From CAYVAR01 sp964449675 (GTDB lineage: Bacteria; Patescibacteriota; Microgenomatia; UBA10105; UBA927): a stretch of DNA of 23,793 nucleotides. The notes below the pieces were generated by a model that searched no databases, was not told the origin of the DNA, and saw nothing but the letters and a program-made list of their open reading frames with translations. Every line of letters begins with the position of its first letter. Within the stretch, counting starts at the first letter, position 1. Shown here in pieces: positions 11,930 to 19,407 of the stretch. Where the stretch lies: positions 1 to 23,793 of the forward strand of contig CAYVAR010000021.1 in assembly GCA_964449675.1 (NCBI GenBank), read 5' to 3'. Both the position numbers and the translations under genes were made by a program.

Positions 11930-12060
11930 AATCCGACCAATCCGAGATCAATCTAACCAATAACCCAATAAATGGAAAAAATATTATAGAAATGATTAAA
12001 TCATTTAGTTATTTCATCATTCATTGGTCTGACTGGTAAATTGGTTTAATTGGTCGGATT
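11930..12060. repeat. Large nested inverted repeat between the propeller gene and smpB
   Basis: AATCCGACCAAT (11930-11941) pairs perfectly with ATTGGTCGGATT (12049-12060). Inside, AACCAAT pairs with ATTGGTT, further ACCAAT/ATTGGT words repeat, and the centre holds AATGATTAAATCATTT. The right arm overlaps the stop codon of the propeller gene. It may end that transcript or be a mobile palindrome; there is no clean T-run. Confidence 0.65.
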
Positions 12061-13895
12061 CACTTGAGTTCCATAGAGTATAGCTTGCCGTCAATAAGAA
12101 GCAAAATTTTCCTAAGCTCTTCTGAGACGATAAACTGCGTCGGAAACATGTCCCCTGTCCAGCTATACTGTGCCTGGTAAAGTCCATCCTTATCTAAAAC
12201 AACGATGCGTTTATTCTGCCGATCTAAAATGTAGACATTTTTTGTTTCATCACTGGTATAGACAGTGAGATCTTTTCCCAAATCCGGTTCTACTCCCTGC
12301 GCAAAAAATGTATTTTCTTTTCCTTGCGTGAATCGCACTATTTTCCCGTCCGTGGTACCAATCCACACTGATCCGTCAATTGCCATTCCTGTTGCCTGAG
12401 TTAAATCAAGGATTGTATCGGGATTTAGGTATTCGCGAAGATCAGAAAAACCCTGCCCGCCTGCTGGCGTGGCCTTGTCTGTGGCGATATACTTCCAAAT
12501 TCTACTTTTTTGCGTATCAAGAAGATACAGGTTTCCGCCAAAAGAAACTATCGATGAAATCATACCCCATTCACTTGATTTTCGAATGACAAGCGGAGCT
12601 ACTTTTTTATCTCGAAGCCCAATCTCGTGTATACCAGTCGGAACAAGAATATACACTTTCTCACCGTGAGTAGCAAGGAGTGACGCCCCACTAAATACTT
12701 CTCCACCGCCAACCACTTGACCATTTTTTGCGGTAAGAGAAAGAGTATAGATACCCCGTCCACTCGTATCTAAAAAAGTCATTGTACTGCCTCGATTGGC
12801 GATGCTCCTTGCGCGGGCATCTTTTTTCAAAAGTCCAAGTTCGTAAAAAAGAATCGGTTCTTGCGTTGTGCTTCGGCGTGCACTCGTCAACTGGTCAGAA
12901 ACTTGTGCGTATAACGCGAGCGCGTCTCGTCCTTCTTTTGTTTTTGGTGAAAACGTCTGCGTCAGTGGTGCGAGCAGTTCTTTTGCCTGAGATAACCTCT
13001 CCCGACCTTTCACCGGATTAAGCTCCATGAGAGCGATACCTTCTTCAAAAGCATGCTGCGCGTCACTTATTCTATTTGTAACTTCTTGATTACGATACGC
13101 ACTGCGCTGTTTTTGAATTCCCAATATGACGCTTATTGCAAAAAAAATAATGAATGCAATCGATATAATAGCGCCGAGACTTTTCTTGTCAGTTCTATGA
13201 CGAAACTTTCGTATTACATGTTTAAAAGGAATCATCTGTTTAACTTTCTCAAACCGTACATGTTCTCTTACCTCGGCCATTGCGCTTCCAGGTTGAGCAA
13301 TGCTCCGTGCTCTTTCAATTTCTTCTGATACTTCGTTTGTGATTAGTGTACGTATTTGGAAAATAAGCGCTGCACCTCCTGTGCCATCGGCTTTTGTATG
13401 AAGAAGAAGGGTCAGTTTCTCCGCAACCTCTTGGGCATTGCCATGATCAAATACGCTAACGAGTTCGTTTTCTTGTAGGGTTTGTATAAAACTTTGCGAT
13501 GCTAAAAGAAGCGTGTCCCCGGGTTTTACTTGTCCAGATAAACTTCCCTCTTTATCCATGAGACGAGATAACTGATCATTTCTTTTACAGTACACTCTGC
13601 CGCTACCACGAAGGACGAGATACACGAGGCGACCAACAGGAACAAGAAGGAGTATCGTTTGTATATACCGGCCTTCTATACTTGAAGCAATTGCTGTTAA
13701 TTCTTGAAGCCTCGCAGGCGGTTGTCGTAATTTTTCAGTTAGCTTCGCCAATACCGATACTCCGAGTTTCATCGCACCACCTAATGCTTCTTCTATCTCC
13801 ACCACTCCATAGGCATGGGGCGTCAAAAATACTTGACCCCAATGCGTCTGCGACGTTTGGCCGACAACTGATCCAATATCTGGTGATATGTGCAT
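12060..13895 (-). CDS. Membrane protein with degenerate PP2C-like domain and beta-propeller
   Basis: A 611-aa protein in three parts. Residues 1-190 look like a PP2C phosphatase fold (VKPGDTLLLASQSFIQTL at 123-140; DGTGGAALIFQI at 170-181) but lack the usual DGxG metal site, so they are probably inactive. One membrane helix follows (about 239-260). The outer part has a helical linker (261-340) and repeated strands typical of an NHL/YVTN-like propeller (LYLLDTQKSRIWKY, VWIGTTDGKIVRF, VYILDRQNKRIVVLD). It probably couples an internal scaffold to an external binding surface; no ligand is evident. TPAGGQG comes from a palindrome-like insertion. The frame is open to 13964 without ATG, GTG or TTG, so the true start may be an unusual codon. 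Confidence 0.7.
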   Translation of the reverse strand: MHISPDIGSVVGQTSQTHWGQVFLTPHAYGVVEIEEALGGAMKLGVSVLAKLTEKLRQPPARLQELTAIASSIEGRYIQTILLLVPVGRLVYLVLRGSGRVYCKRNDQLSRLMDKEGSLSGQVKPGDTLLLASQSFIQTLQENELVSVFDHGNAQEVAEKLTLLLHTKADGTGGAALIFQIRTLITNEVSEEIERARSIAQPGSAMAEVREHVRFEKVKQMIPFKHVIRKFRHRTDKKSLGAIISIAFIIFFAISVILGIQKQRSAYRNQEVTNRISDAQHAFEEGIALMELNPVKGRERLSQAKELLAPLTQTFSPKTKEGRDALALYAQVSDQLTSARRSTTQEPILFYELGLLKKDARARSIANRGSTMTFLDTSGRGIYTLSLTAKNGQVVGGGEVFSGASLLATHGEKVYILVPTGIHEIGLRDKKVAPLVIRKSSEWGMISSIVSFGGNLYLLDTQKSRIWKYIATDKATPAGGQGFSDLREYLNPDTILDLTQATGMAIDGSVWIGTTDGKIVRFTQGKENTFFAQGVEPDLGKDLTVYTSDETKNVYILDRQNKRIVVLDKDGLYQAQYSWTGDMFPTQFIVSEELRKILLLIDGKLYSMELK

Positions 13896-14001
13896 CCCAG
13901 GTAGTGAAAATTCGACAACTCCAATATGATGTACTATCAGAGTATTATCGTGACTTTCAAGCTAAAATTATTAATAGATCCCATAGCCAGGAGTTCAATG
14001 A

Positions 14002-14021
14002 GTCCCAACATACGTCGGGAC
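14002..14021. repeat. Hairpin with G-T pairs upstream of the propeller gene
   Basis: GTCCC (14002-14006) pairs with GGGAC (14017-14021), and the inside (AACATACGTC) can pair further through G-T pairs. It lies in the 186-bp gap between the 72-aa membrane protein and the propeller gene. The rest of that gap holds no recognised signal. Confidence 0.4.
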
Positions 14022-14081
14022 GGTCGAATTTCTACTACCTGGCATCTATTTTCTATAGTAGCACGAGAAGAAGAATTGAAG

Positions 14082-14300
14082 CTATAAAATAAACAGTGCC
14101 AAAATAAAAAGGCCAACTGCTGCTGCAAAGTGCAAAATGACTAAAAGTCGCAATATCGGCTCGAAAGACTCCTCGAGCACATTTGCCATAAGCTGTTCTT
14201 GTCGTATGAGTACCGCTCCAAACAATGTATAGAGTCCTATACCGACAAGGATAAATATTTTTATAACGAGAAAAATGACTGATGAAATCTGTGGCGTCAT
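14082..14300 (-). CDS. Small two-helix membrane protein
   Basis: This 72-aa protein is nearly all membrane: SSVIFLVIKIFILVGIGLYT and LLVILHFAAAVGLFILALFI are two helices joined by a short polar loop (IRQEQLMANVLEESFEP). The family is not identified; similar two-helix proteins are common in CPR. Its ATG overlaps the TGA of the PH-domain gene (ATGA), so it is translationally coupled and may form a complex with that membrane protein. Confidence 0.65.
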   Translation of the reverse strand: MTPQISSVIFLVIKIFILVGIGLYTLFGAVLIRQEQLMANVLEESFEPILRLLVILHFAAAVGLFILALFIL

Positions 14301-14929
14301 ATGCTCCCTGGTAGTTGTTCTGTTAAGCTTCTGATTGTCTCAACAACTTTATCTGGATGTGGCACAGCCTCAAATTCTATATTCGGAGCTTCACCTGCGG
14401 TTTCTACCGTCACGTTTCCATAGTTAAAAACTGTTGCAAAAATACCTCCTGAGGAATACGATATGTCTTGGATTTTTTCAAGTTCCGCCTGGGAAAATCG
14501 CTTAAACAGAAGGTAATAAAAATCGATATCAACGATGCGCTCATTGGTAACGATATAAATATTAAAATACCAGTGCAGAAAATTTCCTATGATAAATCCT
14601 ACGGTCAAAAGATACCATGAGAGAGTCACAACGATGATATAGCTAGGTGGCAGTACAACGGGAAGCGCTTTGAGAAGGAGTGGAAGAAGTACGGATGGAG
14701 CAAAGATGAGAACTAGCGCAATGATAACCCAGGAGATATTAATAATGATATGCTGTCGTAAAAACAAAACGACGACTTCATTTTCTTCTTGTGTCTCAAA
14801 TCGTACGCCACTTGGGTTTATGGCAAAGCACGTCAAAGGCCCCATAGAGGAATGATCGGAAGGACCTTTTTTAGGAACTACAACCTCAGGCTTTTTGGGT
14901 TTTGCAGGTGATTCAAAAAGAGTAGGCAC
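14297..14929 (-). CDS. Membrane protein with bacterial PH-like (YdbS/DUF304) domain
   Basis: This 210-aa protein has a Pro/Lys-rich cytoplasmic N-terminus (1-35) and two membrane hairpin helices (IINISWVIIALVLIFAPSVL; IIVVTLSWYLLTVGFIIGNF). A C-terminal bPH2-type domain with the family's typical sequence follows: YIVTNERIVDIDFYYLLFKR, then LEKIQDISYSSGGIFATVFN and YGNVTVETAG. YdbS-like proteins are membrane proteins of uncertain role in envelope maintenance. The start is GTG at 14929, supported by TAGAAT exactly 6 nt upstream. It lies 12 nt after the SpoIID gene and is coupled to the following small membrane protein. Confidence 0.8.
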   Translation of the reverse strand: MPTLFESPAKPKKPEVVVPKKGPSDHSSMGPLTCFAINPSGVRFETQEENEVVVLFLRQHIIINISWVIIALVLIFAPSVLLPLLLKALPVVLPPSYIIVVTLSWYLLTVGFIIGNFLHWYFNIYIVTNERIVDIDFYYLLFKRFSQAELEKIQDISYSSGGIFATVFNYGNVTVETAGEAPNIEFEAVPHPDKVVETIRSLTEQLPGSI

Positions 14930-14941
14930 GGGGCTATTCTA
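14930..14941 (-). promoter_or_regulatory. Leaderless-type promoter with GTG start
   Basis: TAGAAT (14936-14941, minus strand) is followed by AGCCCC and the GTG at 14929. The hexamer ends next to the SpoIID stop codon, so the PH-domain gene can be transcribed on its own. Confidence 0.55.
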
Positions 14942-16648
14942 CTACTTCTTCTCAATATTAAACAAGCTACTGCGTATCGAAATATACCCAGGTGCCCGCA
15001 GGTTAAACGTTTCTTTAAATTCGCTTCCCGGTATACTCACTGTCCCTTTATTTGTTTGGATAGTCACCGTATCGGTATACCCGCCGCTATTATATGTTAC
15101 CGACACACTTGATATACTGCTAAAACCGCCTAAATCCCGAAGTTCACCCATAGAGTATGGATTTCCCGTCGTGCCACTTATCGGACAACTATTGATGGTA
15201 GTAGGAAGTATCCGACTCGTATCACCACCATTTTTCCTCGCTTGCCAGGCGTTTACTATGTCCGCAAACTCCTCTTGTGTCAGCCACGGATGACTTTTTC
15301 CGCATTTTCCCGATGAGTTGTAGTAGTCAGCGGTATACCATCCTTTATAAAACCAGGGACTGCCGGCAATTTTTTCATACGCGTCCCCTGTCCAGCACCC
15401 TTGATTACCACACTTGGTATCCCAACCCATGGTGGTAATGTATCCACCGGTGGTCGAGGAGTAGTACCCCACCACGTCCTCAAGTACCTGGCCACGCGTC
15501 TCATCAACTGCTTGTTTCCACTCACCCGGCGGGTTGTCTGCTTTTGATTTGGAGAATACTTGACATGCTTGAGTCACACAGATTGTTGACCCACCGCTTT
15601 TATATCGATAGGCATAGGTTCGCGCCGCCACAGCTTGTGCCTTGAGCGCTTCCTTTGGAAATGATGAAGGCATTTCCGCAATGCCCATCATATACGTGTT
15701 TTCAAAATCCATAGTTCCAAATCCGGATACGCTAATGGGTCCCCCAGTGTCTTTCCCGGCCGGGGTTTTACCGTAATAGGCTTGAAGTATTTGTTGATAA
15801 TTTTGCCCGCTATCCGCTCTGCCTTTTGCACCATACTGACTCATTCCCTTTTTATGGGTATAAGCACCGAAAGCAAATCCGGCAAATGCAGGTGAAAATC
15901 CGGGATTAAAGTTTGGTGAGGCATTGGGGTCATCGGCAAGTGGTACGTCTCCCACGCTCGTCGTAAATGTGCCGGACCGGGCATTGAGAATCGTCTGCTG
16001 CTGGGTCGTCAAACTTGCGATAATGCCGGTCAATTTTTCTTGGTACGCACTTGCATCACCCACGAGTTTTCGCACCGATACCGCCCGTTTATCGGTTTCC
16101 TCTTTAAGGTACGATAGTGATGCGCGCTCGGCCTCAAGTGACTTTTTTTTATTTTCAAGGTCTTTTACGCTGACCGCCGTCTTAGCGATAACCTTTTTAT
16201 CTTCATTGGTGACGGCTTGCTGGTAACCGAGGAGCCGAAATACCGTACCAGCATCTGATGAAGATAAAAACAGGGCCATCGGCGTCACACGAAACCGACG
16301 AATATAAAATTGTCGCACACGAATTTGTGCAATACCGAGAAGATTTTCCAGTTCCTTTTCTCCTTCTTTTATTGCAATAGCTTTTTGATAAACCGTATTT
16401 TCGATACTTTTAATTCTCTTTTGAAATGCAGCGATATCTGCTTCCATCTTTTTAAGCGCATCCACATGTGGTCTTTTGGCAGTTTCCATCTGATTCCACG
16501 CTTCCTGGCACTTGGCAATTTTCTCTCTACATTCAATAGCGTTTACACAGCTTGGATCACACATCTGGGCATACACAGAGGAAGATAGGAAGATAGGAAG
16601 ATAGGAAGATAGGAAGAAAATAATTAAATTACTTAAAATTTTTTTCAT
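14942..16648 (-). CDS. SpoIID/LytB-domain cell-wall protein with coiled-coil N-terminus
   Basis: Using the ATG at 16648 this is a 568-aa exported protein. A signal peptide ends near SSSVYAQ. A long coiled coil follows (about 45-220; AIAIKEGEKELENLL, KDLENKKKSLEAERASL), as in wall hydrolase regulators. The SpoIID domain then shows KKGMSQYGAKG, NYQQILQAYYGKT, GIAEMPSSFPKEALKAQAVA and RTYAY, plus several Cys pairs. SpoIID family members cleave glycan strands as lytic transglycosylases; the catalytic Glu is probably in GIAEMP. Another ATG in frame at 16708 adds 20 Asn/Ala/Ser residues encoded by short repeats; a TATAAA box at 16720-16725 would fit that start too. An 8-bp tandem repeat encodes part of the signal peptide. 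Confidence 0.85.
   Translation of the reverse strand: MKKILSNLIIFFLSSYLPIFLSSSVYAQMCDPSCVNAIECREKIAKCQEAWNQMETAKRPHVDALKKMEADIAAFQKRIKSIENTVYQKAIAIKEGEKELENLLGIAQIRVRQFYIRRFRVTPMALFLSSSDAGTVFRLLGYQQAVTNEDKKVIAKTAVSVKDLENKKKSLEAERASLSYLKEETDKRAVSVRKLVGDASAYQEKLTGIIASLTTQQQTILNARSGTFTTSVGDVPLADDPNASPNFNPGFSPAFAGFAFGAYTHKKGMSQYGAKGRADSGQNYQQILQAYYGKTPAGKDTGGPISVSGFGTMDFENTYMMGIAEMPSSFPKEALKAQAVAARTYAYRYKSGGSTICVTQACQVFSKSKADNPPGEWKQAVDETRGQVLEDVVGYYSSTTGGYITTMGWDTKCGNQGCWTGDAYEKIAGSPWFYKGWYTADYYNSSGKCGKSHPWLTQEEFADIVNAWQARKNGGDTSRILPTTINSCPISGTTGNPYSMGELRDLGGFSSISSVSVTYNSGGYTDTVTIQTNKGTVSIPGSEFKETFNLRAPGYISIRSSLFNIEKK
16581..16612. repeat. 8-bp tandem repeat in the SpoIID signal peptide
   Basis: Four exact copies of GAAGATAG, with a partial fifth, lie inside the coding region. 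On the minus strand they encode the hydrophobic core SSYLPIFLSS. Because 8 is not a multiple of 3, a gain or loss of one unit would shift the frame. Confidence 0.8.
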
Positions 16649-16725
16649 TTTTTTTGTTTTACTCGCGTTGCCGGCGTTGCGAGTGTTACTTGCGTTGCTA
16701 TTATCCATTCTACCATGGCTTTATA

Positions 16726-16766
16726 CTGATCTTACCAAAGTGCCTGCGCTGAGTTTACCGAAGTGC
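16726..16766. repeat. Two CTGAG...CGAAG-type elements in tandem
   Basis: CTGATCTTACCAAAGTGC (16726-16743) and CTGAGTTTACCGAAGTGC (16749-16766) share 15 of 18 positions. They lie in the divergent gap between the SpoIID gene and the pilin-like genes. Confidence 0.6.
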
Positions 16767-16789
16767 TTTCATTTATAAAGCTATTTTGG

Positions 16790-16801
16790 TACACTAATAG
16801 A
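16790..16801 (+). promoter_or_regulatory. Leaderless-type extended -10 promoter of the pilin-like operon
   Basis: TGG-TACACT (hexamer 16790-16795) is followed by AATAGA and the ATG at 16802. It has the extended -10 TGn element and a 6-nt gap. Confidence 0.65.
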
Positions 16802-17236
16802 ATGAAAAGAGTTTATATTGTCCTAATGCTCTTAACTATTATTCTTTTGCTTTTCGTCCCGATGGATATCGCCCGCGCAGCAGGAGCTAGTACGGCGATA
16901 TGCCAATCTATACCAGGAGGACCGGAGCGATCAGCGTGCGAAAGTTGTGTATCGGGAAATGGAGCATATACAGCGCTTGGCTGTATTGATGCAACAGGTC
17001 AAGGAATATTTACCAAACTTTTTACGACGGGTATCGGCATAGCGGGAGGCATCGCGCTTCTTCTTATTCTTTTCGGCGGGTTAAAAATTCTCACAAGTGC
17101 GGGCAACCCTGAACATTTGACTGAAGGGAAAGAAACAGTGTGGTCGGCAATTTCCGGACTTCTCCTTATTATATTTTCAGTCTTTCTTCTCCAGCTTATC
17201 GGATTTAGGATATTAGAAATACCGGGTTTTCAGTAA
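16802..17236 (+). CDS. VirB2/TrbC pilin-like membrane protein
   Basis: From the ATG at 16802 the protein has 144 aa. A signal peptide (VYIVLMLLTIILLLFVPMDIARA) with likely cleavage after ARA-AGA precedes a short outer segment with four or five Cys (CQSIPGGPERSACESC). Two membrane helices follow (TTGIGIAGGIALLLILFGGL; AISGLLLIIFSVFLLQLIGF), joined by KILTSAGNPEHLTEGKETV. The GG...LTSAGNPE..xxGK pattern is typical of CPR pilin-like proteins related to VirB2/TrbC. They are thought to form type IV secretion-like pores or pili, which is inference. The start 39 bp upstream is rejected in favour of the promoter geometry. The next gene is only 2 nt away. Confidence 0.75.
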   Translation: MKRVYIVLMLLTIILLLFVPMDIARAAGASTAICQSIPGGPERSACESCVSGNGAYTALGCIDATGQGIFTKLFTTGIGIAGGIALLLILFGGLKILTSAGNPEHLTEGKETVWSAISGLLLIIFSVFLLQLIGFRILEIPGFQ

Positions 17237-17238
17237 AT

Positions 17239-17577
17239 ATGTACAGAGTGCTTGCTCAATCGATTCAACTGCCTGGTGATAATGGTCCTGTTCCTATTAC
17301 TGGCATTCCAGGTTTTAAATATGGAGATGTCGGAAGTATTGTCACTGGTGCCATCCCATTTGTCATAGCATTTGCCGGATTTGGGCTGCTTCTTATGCTT
17401 ATTAGAGCTGGATACTCCTTCCTAACAAGCGCAGGTGATGCAAAAAAATTAGAAGAAGGCAAACAGCGACTTACAAATGCAATCGTCGGATTTGTTGTAA
17501 TTTTTGTCGCCTATTGGATGGTCATCCTTATTGGAAAAATATTTGGAGTGGTGGAGATCCAATCTATCTTTAAATAA
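17239..17577 (+). CDS. Second VirB2/TrbC pilin-like membrane protein
   Basis: This 112-aa protein repeats the plan of its upstream neighbour without a cleavable signal. A short outer N-terminus (IQLPGDNGPVPITGIPGF) leads to helix 1 (IPFVIAFAGFGLLLMLIRAG), the loop FLTSAGDAKKLEEGKQRL and helix 2 (AIVGFVVIFVAYWMVILIG). The loop matches the LTSAGxxxxxxEGK motif of the first gene, so the two are paralogues and may form a mixed assembly. It is the second gene of the operon (2-nt gap). Its stop lies 3 nt from the stop of the convergent uppS gene, leaving no room for a terminator. Confidence 0.75.
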   Translation: MYRVLAQSIQLPGDNGPVPITGIPGFKYGDVGSIVTGAIPFVIAFAGFGLLLMLIRAGYSFLTSAGDAKKLEEGKQRLTNAIVGFVVIFVAYWMVILIGKIFGVVEIQSIFK

Positions 17578-17580
17578 CCT

Positions 17581-18324
17581 CTACACGCCAAACCGCCGTT
17601 TCCTTGTCTGAAATTCCTCTATCGCTTCATCAAGTTTCTTCGGAGTAAACTCCGGCATAAAAAAGGTAGGGAAATACAATTCGCTATACTCACTTTGCCA
17701 CAAAAGAAATCCACTCAGTCTTTGCTCTCCACCGGTTCTGATAATCAGTTCTGGGTCGGGAATGCCGGATGTATCCAAATTATTGTTATATTGTTCTATT
17801 GTTAAATTGTTAAATTGTTCCCAAGCGCTACTGGGCATAGCAGCATTATCAAGCAATCTTTTAGCTATCTTTTTAAAACAGCGAAGAAGTTCGTCGCGAC
17901 CACCGTAGTTAAGAGCAAAAACGGCAGTAATGATGGCATTATTTTTTGTCTTTTCGACCAGTTGAATCAAAAGTGTTCGCAGACTCTCATCAAATTTAGA
18001 TATATCACCGATGATGCGGACTCTGATTCCTTTTTCGTGCAATCGATTGCCTTTGGTTTGTAATTGACTCTTGAAAAGCTTCATGATCCCTTCTACTTCT
18101 CGTTTGTCCCGTTTCCAATTTTCCGTTGACCACGCCCAAAAGGTAATATACGTGACGCCCAATTTTGCAGCGTGTTCGATAAGGGGCTCAAGCACGTCAT
18201 CAAGTACTTTTTTGTGTCCCGCTAAAACCGGCAACCCATGCGCTTTCGCCCACCGGCGGTTGCCGTCCATTACAATAGCTACATGTTGAGGAATTGAATT
18301 TTTGTCTTTTACATTATTGCTCAT
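17581..18324 (-). CDS. uppS: Isoprenyl transferase (undecaprenyl diphosphate synthase)
   Basis: This 247-aa cis-prenyltransferase extends farnesyl or related diphosphate with IPP units to the C55 lipid that carries peptidoglycan precursors. The diagnostic motif is VAIVMDGNRRWAKAHG (catalytic Asp20), followed by TYITFWAWSTENWKRD, RVRIIGD, FALNYGGRDELL and the C-terminal PDPELIIRTGGEQRLSGFLLWQSEYSELYF. In the latter, RTGGEQRLS binds diphosphate. Between the last two motifs an insertion EQFNNLTIEQYNNNLDTSG is encoded by an AT-rich tandem repeat. It is the last gene of the isoprenoid operon, separated from mvaD by a 51-bp tandem-repeat gap, and uses the IPP made by the upstream genes. Confidence 0.95.
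   Translation of the reverse strand: MSNNVKDKNSIPQHVAIVMDGNRRWAKAHGLPVLAGHKKVLDDVLEPLIEHAAKLGVTYITFWAWSTENWKRDKREVEGIMKLFKSQLQTKGNRLHEKGIRVRIIGDISKFDESLRTLLIQLVEKTKNNAIITAVFALNYGGRDELLRCFKKIAKRLLDNAAMPSSAWEQFNNLTIEQYNNNLDTSGIPDPELIIRTGGEQRLSGFLLWQSEYSELYFPTFFMPEFTPKKLDEAIEEFQTRKRRFGV
17777..17820. repeat. ATTGTT tandem repeat inside uppS
   Basis: About five degenerate copies of a 7-8 bp ATTGTTA word lie in the coding region and give an Asn-rich loop. The same kind of word fills the gap 18331-18366 between uppS and mvaD. Confidence 0.7.
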
Positions 18325-18375
18325 CGTATTCTCAATTGTTATATTGCTACATTGTTACATTGTTTGGACGCCATG

Positions 18376-19407
18376 TTAAAATAAATGATCATCGACCACT
18401 TGCGTACCCTTTGAAGGTTTATTGACGATAATTTGTTTAATGCCTTGCAGCAGTGTACATCGCTTCAAAACCATTTGTTCATCCTTTCCTTCACAGATAA
18501 GGTGGACCGTTGGTCCGGCATCGATGGTAAAGTACACAGCAATTCCTTCGCTTCGCCACTTTTGCACCGCTTGAATACTACTCATGGTCACGCCATTCCA
18601 GTAGAAAAGCGGTGGCTTTTGCGTCATCATGACCGCGTGCATGTTGATGGCTTCTTCTTCTATCACCTCTCCAAGCATGCGGAAATCTTTCTTCGCTAAG
18701 GCTTTTTTCACCATTTTTATTTTATCTGGCATATCTCGCAGTCTTCTGCCCCAAAAAGGACTGGTACGAATTTTATCCATGCCTTTCGTCGTTGCGATCT
18801 TTTTTTGCGACGTATCTGTAACAAGAAGAATATCCCGAAGATCCCAATGCTCCTGCGGATAGAGTGAATACGCGTACGAAGACCGGGACGTATTTCCCTT
18901 CATCCACATCACAAATCCGTCAGGAATACTTCGACACGCAGAACCAGAACCGATACGGGCAAGAGCCGTCAATTCTTTTTCAGAAAGTTTTAAATCAAGC
19001 GCCCTGGCACTAGCTACCGTCAGCGCAGCAAATCCGGATGCCGAAGAAGCAACGCCAGCGCTTTTTGGGAATGAATTTTTTGTCACAACTTTTGCATAAA
19101 GATTCGACTTTACCAATGCTTTCATACGATCAAGAAGTTTGACAACACGCTGTTTTTCCTTCTCCGAAAAATCTTTTTTATCAAAACCTACAAAGTCATG
19201 CTCGAGCTTGTTTTTGTAGGTTTCATGAAAAAGAAATTCTATATAGTCTTGGGTATAATCTTGAGAAAACTCAACGGTGGTCGTCGTAGTACACTCGCTC
19301 AAATTCATGGATATCGATGCGTTAAGCGGTAGACGAAGCGCGTTGTCTGCTTTCCCCCAGTATTTAATAAAGGCAATATTTGCTGGTGCGATAGCAGTAG
19401 CTTTCAT
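18376..19407 (-). CDS. mvaD: Diphosphomevalonate decarboxylase
   Basis: This 343-aa GHMP-fold enzyme converts mevalonate 5-diphosphate and ATP to isopentenyl diphosphate, CO2, ADP and phosphate. Signatures are APANIAFIKYWGKAD near the N-terminus, the phosphate-binding loop FPKSAGVASSASGFAAL, and GSGSACRSIPDGFVMW. The catalytic region is FTIDAGPTVHLIC, where the usual sequence is DAGPN; the catalytic Asp is kept but Asn is replaced by Thr. The ATG at 19407 overlaps the stop of the kinase-Nudix gene (ATGA), so a longer start at 19446 is not used. It lies in the middle of the isoprenoid operon, directly after the kinase step. Confidence 0.93.
   Translation of the reverse strand: MKATAIAPANIAFIKYWGKADNALRLPLNASISMNLSECTTTTTVEFSQDYTQDYIEFLFHETYKNKLEHDFVGFDKKDFSEKEKQRVVKLLDRMKALVKSNLYAKVVTKNSFPKSAGVASSASGFAALTVASARALDLKLSEKELTALARIGSGSACRSIPDGFVMWMKGNTSRSSYAYSLYPQEHWDLRDILLVTDTSQKKIATTKGMDKIRTSPFWGRRLRDMPDKIKMVKKALAKKDFRMLGEVIEEEAINMHAVMMTQKPPLFYWNGVTMSSIQAVQKWRSEGIAVYFTIDAGPTVHLICEGKDEQMVLKRCTLLQGIKQIIVNKPSKGTQVVDDHLF

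Noticed and set aside
16649..16708. N-terminal extension of the SpoIID protein starting at 16708
   Set aside because: The 20 added residues are Asn/Ala/Ser-rich, encoded by short repeats and placed before the signal peptide; not fully excluded because a TATAAA box fits this start.
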